This document shows positions 1 to 5,339 of a DNA stretch of 6,924 nucleotides, piece after piece. Numbering within the stretch: the stretch's first letter is position 1; every line of letters begins with the position of its first letter. The DNA is from an uncultured Lachnospiraceae bacterium (GTDB taxonomy: Bacteria; Bacillota; Clostridia; Lachnospirales; Lachnospiraceae). The position numbers and the translations under genes are program-made. The stretch spans positions 1 through 6,924 of the forward strand of contig CAMWOK010000160.1 in assembly GCA_947175845.1 (NCBI GenBank). Reading direction: 5' to 3'. Under the pieces are notes generated by a model. The model worked only from the letters and a program-made list of their open reading frames with translations, had not been told where the DNA came from and ran no database searches.

Positions 1-450
1 TTCTATGACAATCGGAGATACAACAAAGAAGATACTTCCGATCAGAGTCTGCAGTCTCGCGACCGAAAACTCCCGCAGTATTCTGGCCGCAAAATAGCCC
101 TGCAGCGCAAAGCTTACAATCCCCCACCAGCCAAAATACTGGAATGTCTCCGGCAGGACAGGCGACAAGAGCTTGAAGAACACTGCCAGAAGCGGTATGG
201 AGTCCGTGAAAATAACCGACGTGTATGACGGGTACGCCAAATTGTCGGTAAGTCCGATGGGAAACGCCCAGCTCCCGCGCCGGAAAAAACACCAGCCCAG
301 ATAGTGCTGCGACAGATCCCCCTGTCCCAGCAGCCAGTCATCATAGACAGGATTTAAGACGTTCACACCATAGATCAGCACAAACGCCACAGCGCCTGTC
401 AGCGCTGCCAGTGCATACAGCACTCTGTCATTCACCGTCCTTGTGCGCAT
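1..450 (-). CDS. DUF6311-like polytopic membrane protein, N-terminal 150 residues (3' end outside window)
   Basis: An open frame with no stop runs from ATG at 450-448 off the left edge, giving 150 residues. The start is supported by a strong Shine-Dalgarno sequence (AGGAGG, 9 nt upstream) and overlaps the end of gmhB by 23 bp, so the two are probably translationally coupled. The protein begins with a basic stretch and a hydrophobic segment (about residues 11-32). A loop follows with YDDW (36-39) and GDLSQHYLGW (44-53), then PIGLTDNLAYP (64-74), FTDSIPLLAVFFK (81-93) and further hydrophobic segments near 105-123 and 134-149. From memory, these motifs match the N-terminus of the DUF6311 family, whose biochemical function is not established. 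A short first external loop rich in Asp resembles GT-C glycosyltransferases that use lipid-linked sugars; that role is inference. The context suggests work on the heptose-containing glycan. The family call is fairly sure, the function is not. Confidence 0.8.
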   Translation of the reverse strand, partial: MRTRTVNDRVLYALAALTGAVAFVLIYGVNVLNPVYDDWLLGQGDLSQHYLGWCFFRRGSWAFPIGLTDNLAYPSYTSVIFTDSIPLLAVFFKLLSPVLPETFQYFGWWGIVSFALQGYFAARILREFSVARLQTLIGSIFFVVSPIVIE

Positions 451-991
451 CCCACCGTGCCTCCTCCCCGCATATGTGCTGTGCGAAATCCCACAGATTC
501 CGATACAGCCGATCCCTGTATTTTTCCTGCAGTTCTTCCGAGACGGGATGCCCGCTCAGAACCAGACCAAAACTGCACCCCGCATTGCACCCTGTCATGA
601 CATCATCCTCCTTGTCCCCGACCATGTAGGAGCGCGACAGATCGATATTCCACTCCGCCGCGGCGCGGTCAATCAGACCAGTCTGTGGTTTTCTGCACGC
701 GCACTGGTCCTGCTCCACATGGGGACAGTAATAAAATGCATCGATCTGCGCGCCATGCTCCCGCAGAATGCCATTCATATGCCGATGAAGCCGCTCCACA
801 TCCTGCGCCGCAAAATATCCCCTGCCAATCCCTGACTGGTTTGATATCACAATCAATCTGTAGCCGTGCGCCCGCAACAGCGCAAGCGCCTCAAAGGTCC
901 CGTCCACAAACACCAGTTTATCGATCTCGTGCAGATAGTCCACATCCACATTGACCGTTCCATCCCTGTCCAGAAAAACTGCTTTCTCCAT
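428..991 (-). CDS. gmhB: D-glycero-beta-D-manno-heptose 1,7-bisphosphate 7-phosphatase
   Basis: This HAD-IIIA phosphatase removes the 7-phosphate from heptose 1,7-bisphosphate, the step between HldA and HldB in the cytoplasm. The 187 residues are close to the roughly 190 usual for GmhB. Visible motifs are FLDRDGT with nucleophile D8 and acid/base D10, SNQSGIGRG at 50-58, and the zinc-loop ligands C89, H91, C97 and C99 in YCPH...CACRKP. R100/K101 follow, and the Mg-binding motif is VGDKEDD at 124-130 (D126). The zinc loop and the RKP segment separate it from the related histidinol-phosphatase HAD domains only in part, but the neighbouring heptose genes settle the role. The start at 991 lies 7 nt after the GT9 stop, with GAGGG just upstream overlapping that stop codon. 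The alpha or beta anomer preference cannot be read from the sequence; beta is inferred from the PfkB-type kinase in the same operon. Confidence 0.93.
   Translation of the reverse strand: MEKAVFLDRDGTVNVDVDYLHEIDKLVFVDGTFEALALLRAHGYRLIVISNQSGIGRGYFAAQDVERLHRHMNGILREHGAQIDAFYYCPHVEQDQCACRKPQTGLIDRAAAEWNIDLSRSYMVGDKEDDVMTGCNAGCSFGLVLSGHPVSEELQEKYRDRLYRNLWDFAQHICGEEARWDAHKDGE
460..469 (-). promoter_or_regulatory. Shine-Dalgarno site of the DUF6311-like gene, inside gmhB
   Basis: The minus strand reads GGGGAGGAGG here, ending 9 nt before the ATG at 450. It lies within the last codons of gmhB and fixes the start of the left-edge gene, even though that start overlaps gmhB by 23 bp. Confidence 0.75.
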
Positions 992-998
992 TTATCCC

Positions 999-2204
999 TC
1001 ACCCGCTCTGCTCGATCGCCTTTATCACCTGCTCCACACTCACCGCGTCCATACACTGATACCTGCCTGTCCTGACCAGATGCTCTTTGCACGCAGGCGT
1101 GATTGAGCCGTGCGCACACCCTGCACAGTCCTTTCCCGCACTGCAGACGAGGATCGGCTCATGATCGCTGCTGTCGCGCTCGCAGCGATAAGGCAGAAAC
1201 CGCCCGTAGGCAAATTCGCCAAAAACACAGATTCCCCGCGTATTCACCGCCGCTGCAAAATGAATGCCGCTCGTGTCATTGCCGACGAGCAGGCAGGCGT
1301 TGCGTATCACCTCGGCAAGTTCCGGCAGCGTTGTCTTTCCAAACAGATCGTGTACCCTGCTTGCAGGCGCACTGTGTTCCATTGCCTCGACAAACGCCCT
1401 GTACAGCCCCGCCTCGTCTCCCACGCCGCACAGGTAAATGTCATAATCTTTTTGGGTGATGAGATACGGGCCTACCTCTGCATACCGCTCAATGGGCCAC
1501 ATCTTTTTCCCGGAACTTGCCCCGGGAAAAATGACAGCATACGGTTTTTGGGGGATTACTTCCCGGCGCACCTGCATCGGTGCAAGCACCGGAAATCCTG
1601 CCCGAAACGCATGACCCAGCCCCCTAAGAAACACCGCGTTGCGCTCAAGCTCCATCAGCTGTTCCCCGCCCGCCGGAATCAGCCTGTCATAGATGTTATC
1701 CAGCTTTTTTCGAACACACCCAAACGCCATGTAACGGCTCAGGTTCACCCTCGATTCATCGGCCGTAAATGCAATCTTCTCCTGCGCTGGAATGTTCATG
1801 GCAAGCAGATCCATATCAATGGTGCGCGAGTACGCTGGCTGAAGCAGCGTCTGGTAGCCCCTGTCCCGAAAGCGGCGCCACACTTCCCTCTTGTATCGGT
1901 TATCCGCCTCAAACCGTCTGCTCTGAATCGGTATGATCTCGTCAAAAAAACCCGTTCCCGCAGCAAGCTCAGCACACGCTGCATTGCAGATCAACGTGAT
2001 CGTCTGCCCTGGATAAATCGCTCTGTACTGTGACGCGCTGTCCAGCCAGATCAGAAAATCCCCGATCGCATCAACCTTGATCACCGCGATCCCCCGCGCA
2101 TCACAAAAAGCAGGTCTTAAGTTCCTAAGTCCTGCTATCCAAAACTGTGACAGCCAGATGTTTCCCCATCTGCCGGCCTTTTCCCACGCGTCACGCCATG
2201 CCAT
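999..2204 (-). CDS. Glycosyltransferase family 9 protein (heptosyltransferase-like)
   Basis: This GT-B fold, GT9 family enzyme probably transfers heptose from ADP-heptose made by the surrounding genes. From the chosen start it has 401 residues. VIKVDAIGDFL (41-51) is the N-terminal Rossmann motif, with D49 at the position of the catalytic Asp of WaaC. PGASSGKKMWP (227-237) and VGNDTSGIHFAA (307-318, with D310 and H315) are the typical ADP-heptose-binding C-terminal motifs. A cysteine-rich tail follows (C354, C360, C363, C372, C384), a pattern I recall in GT9 proteins of Firmicutes and Bacteroidetes outside the LPS core. The Trp-rich segment at about 13-26 may be an amphipathic membrane-contacting helix. 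The ATG at 2204 is preferred over the in-frame ATG at 2255: it is 1 nt after the gmhA stop, has GGAGGAG 10 nt upstream, and avoids a 50 bp overlap. The acceptor is unknown, so no waa symbol is given. Confidence 0.87.
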   Translation of the reverse strand: MAWRDAWEKAGRWGNIWLSQFWIAGLRNLRPAFCDARGIAVIKVDAIGDFLIWLDSASQYRAIYPGQTITLICNAACAELAAGTGFFDEIIPIQSRRFEADNRYKREVWRRFRDRGYQTLLQPAYSRTIDMDLLAMNIPAQEKIAFTADESRVNLSRYMAFGCVRKKLDNIYDRLIPAGGEQLMELERNAVFLRGLGHAFRAGFPVLAPMQVRREVIPQKPYAVIFPGASSGKKMWPIERYAEVGPYLITQKDYDIYLCGVGDEAGLYRAFVEAMEHSAPASRVHDLFGKTTLPELAEVIRNACLLVGNDTSGIHFAAAVNTRGICVFGEFAYGRFLPYRCERDSSDHEPILVCSAGKDCAGCAHGSITPACKEHLVRTGRYQCMDAVSVEQVIKAIEQSG

Positions 2205-2205
2205 G

Positions 2206-2808
2206 TCAATCCCGCTCCTCCGTCCAAAATCCCTGCTCGCACAAACCATTCTCAATCAGTCCGCAGAGCGTGTGAATCAGAAGAATGTGCATCTCCTGAA
2301 TCCTTGGCGTGCTGTCCGACGGCACATTCAGCAGATACTCCGTATGCGCCTGCAGCTTTCCTCCCCGCCGGCCGGTCAGCCCCACCGTGTGGATGCCTCT
2401 TTTCTTCGCCTCCTGCAGGGCCTTCTCGACATTTGCAGAATTGCCGCTCGTCGAGATGCCAAACAGGACATCCCCCGCTCTTCCCAGCGCCGCAACCTGC
2501 CTGGAAAATATGTTCTCGTAGTCGTAATCGTTCGATATGGCAGTCATCACTGCCGCATTGGCGTTCAGCGCAATCGCCGCGACACCCCTGCGCTCCATCT
2601 GATACCTGCCCACAAGCTCCCCCGCCATGTGCAGTGCATCAGATGCACTGCCGCCATTTCCGCAGATCAGAATCTTACTGCCGCTTTGGTACGCGTCGAT
2701 GCACAGCCTTGATACCTTCGCAAGCACGCCGATCAGCGCCTCATCGCGCAGGAGTTTTTCCTTGACTGCAACGCTCTCCTCTATGTTTTGCCTGATATAT
2801 TCCAGCAT
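2206..2808 (-). CDS. gmhA: Sedoheptulose 7-phosphate isomerase
   Basis: GmhA is a cytoplasmic SIS-domain isomerase that converts sedoheptulose 7-phosphate to D-glycero-D-manno-heptose 7-phosphate, the committed first step of ADP-heptose synthesis. The 200 residues are close to the usual 190-200. The phosphate-binding Ser-rich loop is GNGGSASDALHMAGELVGR (50-68), and a second SIS loop is STSGNSANV (119-127). The zinc and catalytic residues of E. coli GmhA (H61, E65, Q172, H180) correspond to H60, E64, Q171 and H179 here, all present, so the enzyme should be active. The start at 2808 has AAGGAG 7 nt upstream. A 51-nt gap, the longest in the operon, separates it from hldD. The stop lies 1 nt before the GT9 start. 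The conserved residues separate it from DiaA and from sugar-phosphate SIS relatives, but the operon context makes the call firm. Confidence 0.95.
   Translation of the reverse strand: MLEYIRQNIEESVAVKEKLLRDEALIGVLAKVSRLCIDAYQSGSKILICGNGGSASDALHMAGELVGRYQMERRGVAAIALNANAAVMTAISNDYDYENIFSRQVAALGRAGDVLFGISTSGNSANVEKALQEAKKRGIHTVGLTGRRGGKLQAHTEYLLNVPSDSTPRIQEMHILLIHTLCGLIENGLCEQGFWTEERD
2215..2221 (-). promoter_or_regulatory. Shine-Dalgarno site of the GT9 gene
   Basis: The minus strand reads GGAGGAG within the last codons of gmhA, 10 nt before the ATG at 2204. It decides the GT9 start against the in-frame ATG at 2255 and suggests coupling to gmhA translation. Confidence 0.7.
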
Positions 2809-2834
2809 GACTTCTCTCCTTTATCCAGTATATC

Positions 2835-2853
2835 CCCGCATACATGCCGCGGG
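2835..2853 (-). other. Possible small hairpin in the hldD-gmhA gap
   Basis: In the 51-nt gap the transcript could pair CCCGC with GCGGG (5 GC-rich base pairs) around a 9-nt loop. An alternative pairing uses the inner GCAT/ATGC. No U-tract follows; the next bases lead into the gmhA Shine-Dalgarno site, so this is not an intrinsic terminator. It could be an RNA-processing or mRNA-stability element, or chance. Confidence that it is functional is low. Confidence 0.25.
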
Positions 2854-2859
2854 ACTGCG

Positions 2860-3828
2860 CTAATATATCTCGCAGCCCTTTGCAAGATAGTTGCAGACAT
2901 AATCGCGCGCGCCATCCTCGAGCGATGTAAACGGCTCATCATAGCCCACACTGCGCAGCTTGTCCATCGCCGCCTGTGTATAGTACTGATATCTGGGACG
3001 GAGTGTCTCCGGCATCTCAATGTATCTGATGTTTGGCTTCAGCCCCATCGCGCAGAATGTTGCTGCCGCCAGGTCATAAAAGCTTCGCGCAGTTCCTGTC
3101 CCGAGGTTGAACAGTCCGCTCACCTTTGGGTGATCGATCATAAACAGAATCACCTTGCAGATGTCTTTCACATACACAAAATCCCGAAGCTGTCCGCCGT
3201 CCGCATACCCGTCTCTGTAGGACTTAAACAGCCCCATCTCCCCTGTCTCCGAAATCTTGTTGAAAGAGTGAAAGATGACACTCGCCATGCTTCCCTTAAA
3301 GTACTCGTTCGGACCATAGACATTAAAAAATTTAAAACCAACGCTCTGTTTGGGCCTGAGCACCTGCTTTTGCGCCCACAGGTCAAAGAGCTGTTTTGAG
3401 TAGCCATACCCGTTCAGCGGCCGCAGCCTGCTGATATCCTCCCGGTCATCAAACCCCTGTGCGCCGTCCCCGTACGTGGCGGCGCTACTCGCATAGATAA
3501 AGCTGATCTGATTCTCCACACAAAACCGCCACAGCGCCTGCGTGTACTCCAGATTATTTTTGTACAGAAAATCAAAATTCCGCTCCGTGGTCGAAGAGCA
3601 CGCTCCCATATGAATCACATGCGACACCGTGCCCGCCCAGGACGGAAGCTGTTGCAGAAATTCATCGCGGTTAATGTACTTTGTGTACCGCTTATTCCTC
3701 AGATTCATCCACTTGTCCGTGTCCGCAATGTGGTCCACAACAACGATATCGTCTATTCCCCGATCATTCAGCGCACGCACAATGCAGCTTCCGATAAACC
3801 CCGCTCCGCCAGTCACAATCACACTCAT
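2860..3828 (-). CDS. hldD: ADP-L-glycero-D-manno-heptose 6-epimerase
   Basis: HldD (RfaD) is an extended short-chain dehydrogenase that inverts C6 of ADP-D-glycero-beta-D-manno-heptose, giving the L-glycero form in the last step of the pathway. The 322 residues compare with about 310 in E. coli. The NAD(P)-binding motif GGAGFIG is at 7-13, and D32 ends the second beta strand. GACSSTTE is at 75-82 and YASSAATYG at 112-120. The catalytic pair is Y141 and K145 in YGYSK. KGSMASV carries K178, matching the second catalytic Lys described for E. coli HldD. RDFVYV and the late RPRYQYYTQA segment are also family-typical. GACSSTTE and KGSMASV distinguish HldD from UDP-glucose 4-epimerases. The start overlaps the hldB stop as ATGA (4 bp) and has GGAGGAG 5 nt upstream, so translation is probably coupled. 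Its presence implies that the end product is the L,D-heptose. Confidence 0.96.
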   Translation of the reverse strand: MSVIVTGGAGFIGSCIVRALNDRGIDDIVVVDHIADTDKWMNLRNKRYTKYINRDEFLQQLPSWAGTVSHVIHMGACSSTTERNFDFLYKNNLEYTQALWRFCVENQISFIYASSAATYGDGAQGFDDREDISRLRPLNGYGYSKQLFDLWAQKQVLRPKQSVGFKFFNVYGPNEYFKGSMASVIFHSFNKISETGEMGLFKSYRDGYADGGQLRDFVYVKDICKVILFMIDHPKVSGLFNLGTGTARSFYDLAAATFCAMGLKPNIRYIEMPETLRPRYQYYTQAAMDKLRSVGYDEPFTSLEDGARDYVCNYLAKGCEIY

Positions 3829-4325
3829 GATAACTCCTCCATCATTCTTCTGATTTTCTCCACGATATTCGTTGTGGAGCAGCCATCCACAACATCGACG
3901 TACTCCACCCTGCCGCCATATGCCGCCACGCTGTCCATCTCAGGAATCTGCTTTCCCGCATAGTCCCCGCCCTTTATGACAACATCCGGCTGCAGGCTGT
4001 CGATGATCGCACAGGGTGTCTGCTCAGAAAAGATGCACACATAGTCCACACTCTCAAGCCCGGCGATCACGACTGCGCGCTCCATCTCCGGGACAATCGG
4101 CCTTGTGCTGCCTTTCAGCGCCCTGACAGAGCTGTCCGCGTTGAGCAGGACGACCAGAATATCCCCTCTGGCCTTTGCCTCCTCCAGATAAGTCACATGG
4201 CCTGCGTGGAGAATGTCAAAGCATCCGCTCGTGGACACAACCGTTTTCCCCTGCTGTCTCGCACGCTGAATCTCCTCGCCGAGCTGTTTTTGTGTGATGA
4301 TCTTATTTCGCGTATTTCGTCTCAT
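3825..4325 (-). CDS. hldB: D-glycero-beta-D-manno-heptose 1-phosphate adenylyltransferase
   Basis: This enzyme joins AMP from ATP to heptose 1-phosphate, giving ADP-D-glycero-beta-D-manno-heptose. It corresponds to the C-terminal domain of bifunctional HldE (also called RfaE2). The 166 residues are about right for a free-standing domain. The nucleotidyltransferase signature is GCFDILHAGHV at 34-44, with the HxGH motif H40-A-G-H43. RPIVPEMERA, PDVVIKGGDY and the late CSTTNIVEKI (the ISSS/STT-type nucleotide-binding turn) follow in the order expected for RfaE2. The residue before GCFD is Ser (S33), where I recall Asn as usual (TNG); this is a mild departure. The ATG directly follows the hldA TAA with no spacer, and the 3' end overlaps hldD by 4 bp. 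Glycerol-3-phosphate cytidylyltransferase is the nearest alternative, but the KGGDY and STT motifs and the neighbours favour HldB. Confidence 0.94.
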   Translation of the reverse strand: MRRNTRNKIITQKQLGEEIQRARQQGKTVVSTSGCFDILHAGHVTYLEEAKARGDILVVLLNADSSVRALKGSTRPIVPEMERAVVIAGLESVDYVCIFSEQTPCAIIDSLQPDVVIKGGDYAGKQIPEMDSVAAYGGRVEYVDVVDGCSTTNIVEKIRRMMEELS

Positions 4326-5321
4326 TTAATCTCTTCCCATCTCCTCGAGTTTCCTTAGCAGCTCATCCCTTGAGACAGCCGCCGTCCCCCGCTTCCCGAT
4401 AACAACCCCCGCAGCAATGTTCGCGAGTACCACCGCATCGTCGATGGACAGGCCGCTCGCAAGTCCGAGTGTGACTGCGCTGATCACGGTGTCGCCCGCA
4501 CCGGTCACATCAAACACCTGCACCGCCTTCGACGCGTAATCCCGTCTCCCGCTCCCGCGCTCAAAGATAGAAATTCCCTCAGCGCCCCTGGTCACAATGA
4601 TGCGCTTTGCACCCGACCGCTCCAGATATGCCCATCCGGCCTGATCCAGCGACATTGCATCCAGGATCTTTACATTCACTGCATTCTCCAGTTCCAGATT
4701 GTTCGGCTTCACAAAATCTGCATGTTGGAATGCCTCGATGCTGCGGCTCTTGGAATCAACCGTCACAAGCACATGATTTTCATTGCAGACACGGATGATC
4801 GCACGCACAAAATCGGGATTGTCAAACACACCCTTACAGTAGTCTGAGAGCACCACTGCATCCCACGCGCCGATGTGCCGTGCGATGTAATCGAGGATTT
4901 TTGCCTGGGTTCCCTCCTGCGCCGGGCTGTTGTCCTCCCGATCCACGCGGAGCAGCTGCTGCGCCTTTGTCGCAAAACGGGTCTTGACCGTCGTCATGCG
5001 GCCTGTCTCCGCAACGATTCCCTCTGTCCCGATGGAAGCCGACTCCAAAAATTCCCGCAGCCACATACCGCTCTCATCCGCACCTGCAATCCCCGCCACC
5101 AAAAGCTTTCCTCCCATGGCATGCATATTCAGCGCAACGTTGGAGGCACCGCCGGCACTCCGCTGCGTCGCCCTGTAATTTAAGACCGGCACCGGTGCCT
5201 CTGGTGATATTCTGCCTACCTTCCCCGTAATGTATTCATCCACCATCAGGTCACCAACCACCAAAACGCGCTTTTTCTCAAATTCCATCCGCACAGCGTT
5301 CACCAATCTGTCCTGTACCAT
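4326..5321 (-). CDS. hldA: D-glycero-beta-D-manno-heptose 7-phosphate 1-kinase
   Basis: HldA is a cytoplasmic PfkB/ribokinase-family kinase that phosphorylates heptose 7-phosphate at C1, giving the beta-1,7-bisphosphate. It corresponds to the N-terminal domain of HldE (RfaE1). The 331 residues match that domain, which spans about 320 residues in E. coli. VVGDLMVDEYITG (21-33) and RISPEAPVPV (37-46) are RfaE1 hallmarks. GGASNVA (57-63) is the first PfkB signature. VLSDYCKGV lies mid-protein, VKPNNLE follows, TRGAEG is at 244-249, and DVTGAGDT (271-278) carries the catalytic base D277 and the anion hole GAGD. The start at 5321 lies 18 nt after the membrane-phosphatase stop, with AAAGGA 10 nt upstream. 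A PfkB-type kinase (not GHMP-type HddA) indicates the ADP/beta pathway. The TAA stop is followed at once by the hldB ATG, so the adenylyltransferase domain is a separate polypeptide. Confidence 0.95.
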   Translation of the reverse strand: MVQDRLVNAVRMEFEKKRVLVVGDLMVDEYITGKVGRISPEAPVPVLNYRATQRSAGGASNVALNMHAMGGKLLVAGIAGADESGMWLREFLESASIGTEGIVAETGRMTTVKTRFATKAQQLLRVDREDNSPAQEGTQAKILDYIARHIGAWDAVVLSDYCKGVFDNPDFVRAIIRVCNENHVLVTVDSKSRSIEAFQHADFVKPNNLELENAVNVKILDAMSLDQAGWAYLERSGAKRIIVTRGAEGISIFERGSGRRDYASKAVQVFDVTGAGDTVISAVTLGLASGLSIDDAVVLANIAAGVVIGKRGTAAVSRDELLRKLEEMGRD

Positions 5322-5339
5322 AAAATAGCTATCCTTTCC

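Noticed and set aside
114..344. 76-codon minus-strand frame starting at 344
   Set aside because: It is another frame within the DUF6311-like gene, which has the better start, ribosome site and membrane-protein features.
1110..2033. 307-codon open frame on the plus strand
   Set aside because: It is antisense to the well-supported GT9 gene, has no recognisable domain and a basic, Cys/His/Pro-rich composition typical of a shadow frame, and no neighbouring gene runs in that direction.
2206..2808. GmhA as DiaA or another SIS-domain protein
   Set aside because: All four zinc/catalytic positions of GmhA (H60, E64, Q171, H179) are present and the gene sits among the other heptose genes.
2827..2832. 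TATACT on the minus strand as a -10 box for an internal gmhA promoter
   Set aside because: No TTGACA-like -35 hexamer lies about 17 nt upstream and there is no extended -10. A single hexamer match is weak evidence.
2835..2853. Intrinsic terminator after hldD
   Set aside because: The stem is only 5 bp and no U-tract follows. The next gene is in the same pathway and direction.
2077..3399. Long plus-strand open frames of 211 codons (2077-2712) and 203 codons (2788-3399)
   Set aside because: They are antisense to gmhA and hldD, whose catalytic residues are intact. The composition is shadow-like and no family is recognisable.
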